This document shows positions 27,069-34,864 of a stretch of 39,695 nucleotides of DNA, piece after piece. The first letter of the stretch is position 1, and the number at the start of each line of letters is the position of its first letter. The stretch lies in assembly GCA_002689995.1 (NCBI GenBank), contig NZIV01000061.1:1-39695 (forward strand). Reading direction: 5' to 3'. A model generated the notes under the pieces. That model was not told where the DNA came from. It saw only the letters and a list, made by a program, of their open reading frames with translations, and did not search any database. The stretch comes from Fidelibacterota bacterium (lineage in GTDB: Bacteria > Fidelibacterota > Marinisomatia > SCGC-AAA003-L08 > GCA-2689995). The translations under genes and the position numbers were made by a program.

Positions 27069-29575
27069 TCAACAATTTCCTCAAATTTTGTTTCGTCTAT
27101 CACCTGCTCTATATCTACATCACTATTTTTAAGGTAATGATATACAGTTGTTAGTTTTCCATTCGGCATTTTAAGAATTTCATCACCTTTACATTCTACA
27201 ACGTTACCATCATCTTGGGTAATACTGTAATTTTTATCCATATGTTTTTGGAATTCAGTTTCAGTCCCTTCTACACTTAAAATAGGGAATCGACTACCAT
27301 CTCGATAGACAGTAACACCTTTTAAGTTTTGTTTCCATGCATACATGTAAATATCTGAAATAACTTCAGGCTGAATATCTTCAGCAAGATTTAATGTAGA
27401 AGATATTGAATGGTCAATAAATTTTTGACAAATTCCTTGGATTTCAATTCGTTTTGTTGGATTAATTTGATGCGCAGTACTCATGAAATAATCTGGAAGC
27501 ATATCAGAAATTTTGATATTTTCTTCAAATTGAATATCAAGACCTTTTATATCTAAATATGCTTGAACTGTTGAGTGGAAAACTCTGAATATTTTATTCC
27601 CAAATGATTCCGAACGACGATTATAATATAAAGCAAATATTGGCTCAACTCCACCAGATACGCCGATATAGTTTTTATTTTCCTTCTGGAACCCTAATAC
27701 TATATTAGAAATTGACCCTGTTGGAGCAATCGACATAATTGCAATATTTCTTAAGCCATTTTCTCGGATTAATTGCTGCGTATCTTTATTTAAGGCTTCA
27801 TCTACAAATGGACACTTCATGTAGGATTCTTCATCATAAATCATTGATGCACCTTTCTCACCGGCTAAATTTGCAGATGCAGTATAGGCTGCATTTGTAA
27901 TAAATTCCATTACTTGCCCAATTAGATTAGTACCTTCTTCAGAATCATATGCTATTCCTAATTGATTTAACATATCAGCAATACCCATAATTCCTAATCC
28001 GAGCCGACGCGTTTCTAACGCAGCTTTTCTTTGGTTTTCAAGAGCATTCAACTCTTCATTCCACTTAACAACATTGTCTAAAAAACGAGTTAAAGTTTTT
28101 GTGGATTTATCTAATTGTTTCCAATTAATTGTTGCTTTTTCAGTATATCCATTTTTTACAAATCGAGATAAATTTATTGATCCCAAATTACAAGCGCCAC
28201 CCTCTTCCAATGGAACTTCTGCGCATGGATTTGTACAAATAATTGGTTTACCAACATAATTAGAGGGTGAATATTTACTCATTGTTGTCCAAAAAATCAA
28301 TCCTGGCTCAGCAGTTTTATAATTGCCCTCAATAAATTGATCCCAAATATTACGTGCTTTAATTAATTCCTTTATATCACCAGTTTGTTCACTACCAAAG
28401 TATAACATAAAGTCACCAGCTTGACGGATAGCATAATCAAAGCTTTCATCCTCTAGTTGAATAATAAAATCACCAAAGATATCTCTGTTCTCAGCTTTAT
28501 TGAATTCTTCAGTATCTAAAGTATTACAACCATTTTCAGAAAGCCACTTTTGTATATCAATTAAATTATCAAAAGTTATCAACTCTTCATAGTCTTCGAT
28601 ATTTTTTGATGGTATACCTGGAGAATAGTGAAGCTCTTCACTTTGTCGTGCTTTTGTAACAAGCTCTTTATTATTTTTCTTATAGATAATAAAGGTATCC
28701 TCTGAATAATTTCTTTGTTCATCCACTGCAACCATAAATTCGTCATTTGCTTTTATAGAAATATTAGCAAATCGAACTTGAGTATTCTCCATGACTTGTT
28801 TTTTAATAGCGTCTAATTTTGCTTCATCAAAAAGTCCAGACCATTTACACTGCTCAACAATTTGATTTGTCACCCAATTTGGTGTTTTCTTGACTTTAAT
28901 AAAGTGCTTTATATCTGGATGTTTTACATCAATTGTTAGCATTAATGCTCCACGACGACCACTTTGACCAATCAAACCAGTAGTTAATGAAAATAATTCC
29001 ATAAAAGATACTGCACCAGTTGAACTATCTGCGGCATTATGAACAATAGCATCTCTCGGACGTAAACAGGAAATATCTACACCTATTCCTCCACCATAAC
29101 TATATGTCCTTGCACATTCAAATGCAGCCTTGTAAATTGAATCTATATCATCCTCTTCAATTTTTGATACAAAACAATTTGCTAAAGTTTTTAGTCTATA
29201 TAAATCACCTGCACCTGCGAGGACACGTCCACCAGGAACAAAATGTCCTTCATACATTTCTTTGTAGAATTCTTCAGACCATTTTTTACGTTTTGCTTTT
29301 GTCCCTTCAACAGTTGCTATAAAGGTTGCAATCCTTTTAAATACATCTTCAGGTTTTTTTTCAATTAATTCTTGTTTTAAATCTTTAACATAATATTTTT
29401 TTGTGTAAATATTTTGAGCTAATTCATTACCTCCAAGATAATCAACATGTGTTGATAGTACTTTTTGGTTTTGTAAGTTTGTGATATACTCATAAAGCTC
29501 ACGATAAATTTTTATTCGAGGTTCTCCAATTACACGTGTTGTTTTACCTCTATGATCGAACATTTCCATGAACAT
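27065..29575 (-). CDS. nrdJ: Adenosylcobalamin-dependent ribonucleotide reductase, catalytic chain
   Basis: 836 residues from the preferred ATG. Class II reductases make deoxyribonucleotides with a radical derived from adenosylcobalamin and need no oxygen. Key elements are visible: LANCFVS near residue 132 (first redox Cys), NPCAEVPL near 448 (radical Cys and Glu), GACNLGSINLSRF (second redox Cys), the glycine-rich GGGIGVDISCLRPRD, GRRGALMLTIDVKHPDI, and APTGSISNIV. The C-terminal LKGVTVYRDGSRFP is typical. The frame opens with a TTG at 29590, but AGGAG 7 bases before the ATG at 29575 makes the latter the better start. A good promoter lies just upstream at 29612-29640. The TSCPD chain follows as a separate overlapping gene. 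B12 supply is therefore required by this organism. Confidence 0.94.
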   Translation of the reverse strand: MFMEMFDHRGKTTRVIGEPRIKIYRELYEYITNLQNQKVLSTHVDYLGGNELAQNIYTKKYYVKDLKQELIEKKPEDVFKRIATFIATVEGTKAKRKKWSEEFYKEMYEGHFVPGGRVLAGAGDLYRLKTLANCFVSKIEEDDIDSIYKAAFECARTYSYGGGIGVDISCLRPRDAIVHNAADSSTGAVSFMELFSLTTGLIGQSGRRGALMLTIDVKHPDIKHFIKVKKTPNWVTNQIVEQCKWSGLFDEAKLDAIKKQVMENTQVRFANISIKANDEFMVAVDEQRNYSEDTFIIYKKNNKELVTKARQSEELHYSPGIPSKNIEDYEELITFDNLIDIQKWLSENGCNTLDTEEFNKAENRDIFGDFIIQLEDESFDYAIRQAGDFMLYFGSEQTGDIKELIKARNIWDQFIEGNYKTAEPGLIFWTTMSKYSPSNYVGKPIICTNPCAEVPLEEGGACNLGSINLSRFVKNGYTEKATINWKQLDKSTKTLTRFLDNVVKWNEELNALENQRKAALETRRLGLGIMGIADMLNQLGIAYDSEEGTNLIGQVMEFITNAAYTASANLAGEKGASMIYDEESYMKCPFVDEALNKDTQQLIRENGLRNIAIMSIAPTGSISNIVLGFQKENKNYIGVSGGVEPIFALYYNRRSESFGNKIFRVFHSTVQAYLDIKGLDIQFEENIKISDMLPDYFMSTAHQINPTKRIEIQGICQKFIDHSISSTLNLAEDIQPEVISDIYMYAWKQNLKGVTVYRDGSRFPILSVEGTETEFQKHMDKNYSITQDDGNVVECKGDEILKMPNGKLTTVYHYLKNSDVDIEQVIDETKFEEIVE

Positions 29576-29582
29576 TCGTTCT

Positions 29583-29588
29583 CTCCTC
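29583..29588 (-). promoter_or_regulatory. Ribosome binding site deciding the nrdJ start
   Basis: GAGGAG on the minus strand ends 7 bases before the ATG at 29575. It overlaps the alternative TTG at 29590, which is therefore rejected as start. Confidence 0.75.
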
Positions 29589-29611
29589 AACTAAATTTTA
29601 TTATAAATAAT

Positions 29612-29640
29612 ATTCTATTTTGCGTTTTTACGTTTGCCAA
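29612..29640 (-). promoter_or_regulatory. Putative sigma70-type promoter of the nrdJ operon
   Basis: On the minus strand TTGGCA (29640-29635) is followed after exactly 17 bases by TAGAAT (29617-29612). Each is one or two mismatches from the TTGACA/TATAAT consensus, and transcription would start about 30 bases before the ATG at 29575. Promoter rules of this phylum are not well known, so this is a match to the general consensus only. Confidence 0.5.
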
Positions 29641-29965
29641 CTTTTTACAGTAGTTAATCTTAGACATATTGGGTTGGGAATTTTGACTTTATTATATTTT
29701 TCTCCCTCGGGGAAGAACCTCTTGAAGCCACAAGATATTCATATCCAATGATAAAATATACCTATATGTAGTATTGAAAGCCAATAACTTTTGTTGAAAA
29801 AATAAATAAAATATAGAATTATTTTATTTGAAATTAAATTTAATTTTCACATTTTCCCTAACTAATTTGCTATCAATAAACTTACAGAACATAGTTATAA
29901 AATCATCACTACATTTTTAATATTATTTTTAATATTTTCATAAAATATAATTAATTATTCAGGAA
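29641..29965. other. Noncoding region between nrdJ and the S4-domain gene, with two small hairpins
   Basis: No open frame is supported. A less AT-rich island at about 29700-29735 holds two adjacent hairpins: TTCTCCC (29700-29706) with GGGAAGAA (29710-29717, one bulged A), and TCTTG (29720-29724) with CAAGA (29731-29735) around a 6-base loop. The remainder, 29740-29965, is AT-rich and shows nothing else. The hairpins lie upstream of the nrdJ promoter and downstream side of nothing on the minus strand, so an independent small RNA or a regulatory site is possible. Confidence 0.4.
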
Positions 29966-30352
29966 TTATTTTATAAAATTTTTTATTAACTTGTCCATAT
30001 CTCTACGTTCTTTTTTTGTTGGACGTCCCATTCCTTTTTCTCTTCTATATTGTGGAGTAAACAATTTACTATTTTGTTTAATTTTCTCATTATCAGATGT
30101 TAAATCAATATAATTATCTTTTGCAAGTTTAGCTGAGACTCTTTTCTCGATAATTCCTCTCACTTTATATTTATATTTTATATAGCCTTTTTGAATTGTA
30201 ATTATTCCACCTATTTCAACTATTTGTGAAGGTTTAATTCGGCTATCATTTATTTTTATTTTACCTGCTTGACAAGCTTCTTTAGCCATTTTACGTGTTT
30301 TGAAAGCTCGTATTGACCATAACCATTTATCGATTCTAACTTTTGAACTCAT
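29966..30352 (-). CDS. hslR: S4-domain RNA-binding protein (Hsp15-like)
   Basis: 128 residues, the usual size for the Hsp15/HslR group. An S4 RNA-binding domain occupies residues about 5-65 (VRIDKWLWSIRAFKTRKMAK, then GKIKINDSRIKPSQIVEIGG). The basic C-terminal tail with RREKGMGRPTKKERRDMDKL is characteristic. E. coli Hsp15 binds stalled 50S subunits carrying nascent peptidyl-tRNA; the same ribosome-rescue role is inferred here. It is transcribed divergently from the RlmB-like gene with only 55 bases between, all AT-rich. No Shine-Dalgarno is apparent. The symbol is given by family, not by proven orthology. Confidence 0.85.
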   Translation of the reverse strand: MSSKVRIDKWLWSIRAFKTRKMAKEACQAGKIKINDSRIKPSQIVEIGGIITIQKGYIKYKYKVRGIIEKRVSAKLAKDNYIDLTSDNEKIKQNSKLFTPQYRREKGMGRPTKKERRDMDKLIKNFIK

Positions 30353-30407
30353 TACTAAAATTTAATTTGAAAATATATCTAAATTTAATCAATAAAATTT
30401 GTAAATA

Positions 30408-31166
30408 ATGAACAAAAAAAGAAATAAACAAAAAATAAAAGACTATATATCGATTTATGGAGTAAATAGTGTCATTGAAGTATTAAAATCCAAATATCAA
30501 ATTTATAGGATTGATTTATTAGAAAATAGTAATGCAACTAAAAACTATGAATTAATAAAATTGATAAATTCAAAGAATTATCAAATAAAACGATATAAAA
30601 AAGAAGAATATATCAAATTATACAAGAGTTGGAGAACACAAGGTGTTGTAATTCATTTAATAGGTGATTTTGTTAAACCATTACCTAATTTTGAAAATGA
30701 AAAACCTCCACATTGTCTTTTAATGACTGATGGAGTTGAAGATCCTCAAAACTTAGGTCAAATAATACGAACTAGTGAGTGTGCAGGAATTAATGGAATT
30801 ATTTTACCTAGAAATAGGTCTGGTGCAATAAGTCAAGTAACTTTACAGGTTAGCCAGGGCGCATTTATTTACTTACCCTTATTTCAGACTGGAAATATTG
30901 CTCAAACAATTAAATCACTAAAAAAACAAGGTTTTTGGATTATAGGTTTAGAAAATGGAGTAAATGCTAAAAATTGGTTTAGTGAAAACCTAACAGATAA
31001 AGTTGTTATAATAGTTGGGGGAGAAGGAACTGGACTTAGACAATTAACACAAAAATTATGTGACTTCATTATAACAATTCCAATGAATGGGAAAATAAAT
31101 TCACTCAATGTTTCAGCAGCAGTTTCAGTAATTTTATTTGAACGAAATAGACAGATTTTAGATTAA
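30408..31166 (+). CDS. rlmB: TrmH/SpoU family RNA 2'-O-methyltransferase (RlmB-like)
   Basis: 252 residues. An N-terminal substrate-binding domain (about 12-85, IYGVNSVIEVLKSK) precedes the SPOUT knot domain. Its three motifs are clear: DGVEDPQNLGQIIRTSECAG (motif 1), VIIVGGEGTGLRQL (motif 2), and IPMNGKINSLNVSAAVSVIL (motif 3). RlmB methylates the ribose of G2251 in 23S rRNA with S-adenosylmethionine; other TrmH-type targets cannot be excluded. It is a dimeric cytoplasmic enzyme in known relatives. The start ATG lies in an AT-rich leader without a Shine-Dalgarno sequence. Its stop codon overlaps that of the convergent prepilin peptidase gene by four bases (31163-31166). Confidence 0.92.
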   Translation: MNKKRNKQKIKDYISIYGVNSVIEVLKSKYQIYRIDLLENSNATKNYELIKLINSKNYQIKRYKKEEYIKLYKSWRTQGVVIHLIGDFVKPLPNFENEKPPHCLLMTDGVEDPQNLGQIIRTSECAGINGIILPRNRSGAISQVTLQVSQGAFIYLPLFQTGNIAQTIKSLKKQGFWIIGLENGVNAKNWFSENLTDKVVIIVGGEGTGLRQLTQKLCDFIITIPMNGKINSLNVSAAVSVILFERNRQILD

Positions 31167-31891
31167 ATATTTATATATTCAGTTAATATTTTTATAAAAA
31201 TAGCTGATCCTGTTAAGCTGGGCACAAATGGCAGAGGACCTCTATAAATAGATTTATTTTTAAAAAGTAATATTAAATATACTATCATCATTGAAAAAGA
31301 AGACAAAAAGATAGTTATTAATATTAATAATGGTCCCATCCACATTCCTAAAATGAATATAATTATTATATCTCCAAACCCCATGGCATGTTTTTTATAT
31401 ATAATTAATGTGATTAAATATGTTATACATAAAAAGCCAGAGCCAGCCAATGCACCAATGAAACTATGAAAATAAGAAGAATTATATATGGTTAGACTTA
31501 ATTGAAATAATAATAATAGTAGTAATAGCGATATTGGTATTTGCATTGTTTTAAAATCTATAAATGAAATACATGTTAAAATTCCTGTCATAATACAGAA
31601 GATAGCTGCTTGTTTTATATCATATTGAGAAAAGCTATAAGCCCAAAGTATTCCTGAAATAAATTCTACCAAAGGGTAAATTACAGAAATTTTTATTCCA
31701 CAATAATTACATTTAGATTTCAAAAAAACATAACTTAAAATTGGAATATTTAAATAAAATGGTATTGTAGATTTACAGTTTTGACAATGAGAGCGGGGAA
31801 AAGCTATAGATTGATTAAGAGGTAGTCTATAAATAATTACATTATAAAAACTACCGATTATACACCCCAATAAAAAGGTGAAAATTAACAA
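31163..31891 (-). CDS. pilD: Prepilin peptidase (type IV prepilin leader peptidase / methyltransferase)
   Basis: 242 residues, an integral membrane protein with about seven helices. It cleaves and N-methylates type IV prepilins or pseudopilins. The N-terminal domain has GCIIGSFYNVIIYRLP and the two zinc-type pairs C36-C39 (CQNC) and C61-C64 (CNYC). The catalytic aspartates are D112 (FIDFKTMQIP) and D174 (GFGDI). It is somewhat shorter than the 280-290 residues of many homologues. The start is a TTG at 31891, only one base after the platform-protein stop; there is no ATG in frame before residue 101, so translation is probably coupled. It is the last gene of the pilus/secretion operon. Symbol used in the sense of PilD/GspO; the two cannot be told apart. 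Confidence 0.92.
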   Translation of the reverse strand: MLIFTFLLGCIIGSFYNVIIYRLPLNQSIAFPRSHCQNCKSTIPFYLNIPILSYVFLKSKCNYCGIKISVIYPLVEFISGILWAYSFSQYDIKQAAIFCIMTGILTCISFIDFKTMQIPISLLLLLLLFQLSLTIYNSSYFHSFIGALAGSGFLCITYLITLIIYKKHAMGFGDIIIIFILGMWMGPLLILITIFLSSFSMMIVYLILLFKNKSIYRGPLPFVPSLTGSAIFIKILTEYINI

Positions 31892-31892
31892 A

Positions 31893-33134
31893 TTAATTAC
31901 CTATTGCTTCTCCAAAATGGAATATTGGAAGGTATGTAATGAATATAATTATACCAATAACACCTCCTACCAATACAACAAGCAAAGGTTCAATGATAGA
32001 TGTTAATCTATCTACTGTTGCATTAACCTGTTTTGTATAAAATTCAGATGCTTTTAAGGATAAAGTATCTATTTCACCTGTTTCTTCACCTGTTGTTAAT
32101 AACTGAATTAAAATAGATGGAAATTTCTTTGTTGTATTCAAGGCTCTAGATATTCCTATCCCATTTTCTATATCATTAGTAGCTGATTTAATTGAAAGTT
32201 CATAGACTCTATTATCAACTACTTTTTTCAATAAATTCATTGAGTCTAACACAGAAACACCTGCACTAATTAAAAGTCCAAATGTTTTGCTAAATTTTGC
32301 TAGAGTGGATTGTTCAACTAATTTTCCAAATATAGGTAATCTAAGCATTACCTTATCTTTTATTAAGGCACCTGTATCAGTTAATGTGACAAACCAAATA
32401 GAGGCAAATGATAAAAATCCAAAAACAAAAACTGATAATATATTCGTTTGCATCCATTCTCCAATATTTACCATTAAAACAGTGTAATATGGAAGTTCGG
32501 ATCCTAATTGATCATATACAGATTTAAAATTCGGTATGATAAATGTAAATGTTATAAAAAGCATTCCAAGTAAAAATGCTACTATAAAAACGGGGTAATA
32601 CATTGCAGATTTAACTTTTCTTTGAGTATCCTCAACTGTTTCAAGATATCTAGATAATTCATCCAATGTTTCTGATAGTTTTCCACTAACTTCTCCAGCT
32701 CTAACAAGTGAAATATATAAGCTAGAGAAGACACCTGGATGTCTTTCTAGTGCATCAGAGAGAAGTAGACCCTTTCTAATATTATCTTCTAGATTTTCAA
32801 CAACTTTTTTAAATTTTTTATTTTTTTCTTCTACTGATAAAAAGTGAATAGATTTTTCAATTGTTAATCCTGCAGAGAACATTGTTGATAGCTGACGTGT
32901 AAAAAATACTAAAATATCTAATGGTATTTTATTTTTAAATCTATCGATTGCTAAGTTAAATCTATCTAAAAAAGGTCCTAAAAAGTCAAAAGATGTATCT
33001 CTTTCTGTCAATTTTATAATTGTGGTACCATCAGAAGTTAATTCTTCTCTAGCTGAATTATAGTTTTGGGACTCAATTTTCCCTTCTTTTCTTATTCCAT
33101 CTTTAGTTCTTACTATATATATAAAGTCTGCCAA
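31893..33134 (-). CDS. Type II secretion/type IV pilus inner-membrane platform protein (GspF/PilC)
   Basis: 413 residues, the normal length. An N-terminal FIYIVRTKDGIRKEGKIES begins the protein as in family members, followed by two homologous T2SSF domains (about 70-195 and 275-400), each containing a conserved FTRQLSTMFSAGLTIEKSI-like or FSKTFGLLISAGVSVLDSM-like helix. Three transmembrane segments are visible (near 175-200, 230-250 and 380-405). It forms the rotary platform on which the ATPase works to assemble pili or pseudopili. The start is a TTG at 33134, preceded by GAAGGA 5 bases upstream and overlapping nothing; it lies two bases after the ATPase stop. No Met occurs before about residue 85, so the TTG is needed. 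Confidence 0.93.
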   Translation of the reverse strand: MADFIYIVRTKDGIRKEGKIESQNYNSAREELTSDGTTIIKLTERDTSFDFLGPFLDRFNLAIDRFKNKIPLDILVFFTRQLSTMFSAGLTIEKSIHFLSVEEKNKKFKKVVENLEDNIRKGLLLSDALERHPGVFSSLYISLVRAGEVSGKLSETLDELSRYLETVEDTQRKVKSAMYYPVFIVAFLLGMLFITFTFIIPNFKSVYDQLGSELPYYTVLMVNIGEWMQTNILSVFVFGFLSFASIWFVTLTDTGALIKDKVMLRLPIFGKLVEQSTLAKFSKTFGLLISAGVSVLDSMNLLKKVVDNRVYELSIKSATNDIENGIGISRALNTTKKFPSILIQLLTTGEETGEIDTLSLKASEFYTKQVNATVDRLTSIIEPLLVVLVGGVIGIIIFITYLPIFHFGEAIGN

Positions 33135-33136
33135 TT

Positions 33137-34852
33137 TTATCCTTCTACTGTTGCTCTCAGCACTTCTTCAATGGTGGTTTCCCCAGATAGTAATTTATTT
33201 ATACCTGCCTGTCTTAGTGAAATCATGCCTTTTTCTACAGCTTGTTTATAAATATCATTTTGATTTGCGTTATTATATATTAATTGTTTCATATCAGAAT
33301 CTACTTCAATTATTTCGTGAATTGCAGTTCTTCCTTTATATCCAGTGTTATGATTTGATTGATTTTTGATACCTCTATATAGGGTTTTACCAGATATATC
33401 TTTTTCATCTAAATCTACTAAATTTAATTCATTATGATTTGGAGTGTATTCTTCTTTCGCATCTTTATCAATTGTTCTAACTAATCTTTGAGCCATAATT
33501 AAATTTAGAGAGCTACCTAGTAAAAATGGTGGTATACCTAAATCTAGCAGTCTCATAATAGTTGATGGAGCATCATTAGCATGTACTGTACTAAAGACTA
33601 AATGCCCGGTCATTGCAAATTTGACAGCAATACCAGCTGTTTCTTCATCTCTTATTTCACCAATTAGTAAAACATCAGGATCTTGCCTTAATATAGATCT
33701 TAAGGATGCTGAGAAATTTAGTCCTATTTCGTCGTGCATTTGAACTTGGTTTATTCCAGGTAATTGATATTCGACAGGATCTTCTACGGTAGTTATATTA
33801 ATGCCTTCACTATGTATTTCTTGTAAAGCAGCGTAAAGAGTGGTGGATTTACCACTTCCAGTTGGCCCTGATATAATTACCATACCATAAGGCTTATTTA
33901 TCCATCTGCGAAATATTTTTAATTTGTTTTCTGGAAAGCCTAGGTTCGTAAGGGTTAGTGTTTTATTTCCACTTCCAAGAAGACGAAGTACTACTTTTTC
34001 GCCATGTACGGTAGGAAGTATCGATACTCTGACATCGATTTCTCGTTCTTTAGTCTTGATTTTCATCCTACCATCTTGAGGCAACCTATGTTCTGCAATA
34101 TTTAGTTTAGATAAAATTTTAATTCTTGCAACTATTCCACTAAGAGAACTAATCGGCGGTGACATAATTTTTAAAAGTACACCATCAATCCTAATTCTAA
34201 CATTTACTTCATCTTTACCAGGCTCTATATGTATGTCTGATGAATCTTCTTTGATTGCTTCATTCAATATTAAGTTTACCAATTTAACGAATGGCGCATC
34301 TTCAGCAGAGACATCTTCAGATACTAAGTCTAGTTCATCTGATGTAATTTCTTCATCAATAACATTTATATTAGAGATTGCATCTTGTATTTGAGAACTT
34401 TTATTGACTTTACCATACAAGTTTTCTATAGATTTTATTATTATAGATTTACCTGCTAATACCACTTCTGGTTTGAGTTGGGTTATATTTTTTATGGAAT
34501 CTATAACCATTAAATCTTCAGGATCTTCCATCGCAATAATTATAGACATATCTGTTTTACCAATTGCAATTAAACAGTTTTCTCTTGCAAATGCTTCTGG
34601 AATTAGACTTACAACATCTTCATTTGTTTTAATAATTTCATCTTCACCAACATATTTATGACCTAATTGCATTGCATATGCTTTTACTAAATCAATTTCA
34701 GAAATATAACCCTTATTTACAAGAATATGGCCTATTTTTTCTGTAGTATTATAGTGTATTTTAAGTGCTTCTTCTAACTGACCAGAAGTTAGTTTATTTT
34801 CATGAACTAAAATATCACCAATTTTTGAAAATTGTGGATTAAAATTTACCAA
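33137..34852 (-). CDS. Type II secretion/type IV pilus assembly ATPase (GspE/PilB, MshEN-containing)
   Basis: 571 residues. An N-terminal MshEN domain (about 5-150; KIGDILVHENKLTSGQLEEA and KIGHILVNKGYISEIDLVKA) would bind cyclic-di-GMP in known PilB/MshE relatives. The ATPase core has GPTGSGKSTT (Walker A, near 330), VEDPVEYQLPGINQVQ (Asp box), DPDVLLIGEIRDEETA (Walker B, near 392) and GHLVFSTVHANDAPST (His box). The tetracysteine zinc motif of most GspE/PilB proteins is absent: the whole protein has a single Cys (near residue 93), and the expected CxxC positions read RTIDKDAKEE and NQSNHNTGYKGR. The start is a TTG at 34852 with GGAG 8 bases before it. It follows the Ig-like lipoprotein gene by 11 bases. 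Confidence 0.94.
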   Translation of the reverse strand: MVNFNPQFSKIGDILVHENKLTSGQLEEALKIHYNTTEKIGHILVNKGYISEIDLVKAYAMQLGHKYVGEDEIIKTNEDVVSLIPEAFARENCLIAIGKTDMSIIIAMEDPEDLMVIDSIKNITQLKPEVVLAGKSIIIKSIENLYGKVNKSSQIQDAISNINVIDEEITSDELDLVSEDVSAEDAPFVKLVNLILNEAIKEDSSDIHIEPGKDEVNVRIRIDGVLLKIMSPPISSLSGIVARIKILSKLNIAEHRLPQDGRMKIKTKEREIDVRVSILPTVHGEKVVLRLLGSGNKTLTLTNLGFPENKLKIFRRWINKPYGMVIISGPTGSGKSTTLYAALQEIHSEGINITTVEDPVEYQLPGINQVQMHDEIGLNFSASLRSILRQDPDVLLIGEIRDEETAGIAVKFAMTGHLVFSTVHANDAPSTIMRLLDLGIPPFLLGSSLNLIMAQRLVRTIDKDAKEEYTPNHNELNLVDLDEKDISGKTLYRGIKNQSNHNTGYKGRTAIHEIIEVDSDMKQLIYNNANQNDIYKQAVEKGMISLRQAGINKLLSGETTIEEVLRATVEG

Positions 34853-34860
34853 TTAACTAT

Positions 34861-34864
34861 CTCC
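34861..34864 (-). promoter_or_regulatory. Ribosome binding site for the TTG-started ATPase
   Basis: AATAGGAG on the minus strand, ending 8 bases before TTG at 34852, overlaps the end of the upstream gene. It supports TTG as the true start. Confidence 0.65.

Noticed and set aside
29591-29965. Cobalamin riboswitch upstream of the B12-dependent reductase (GGGGAAG and GCCAC pieces)
   Set aside because: The pieces are in the plus orientation while nrdJ is on the minus strand, the order of conserved boxes is wrong, and no B12 box is found.
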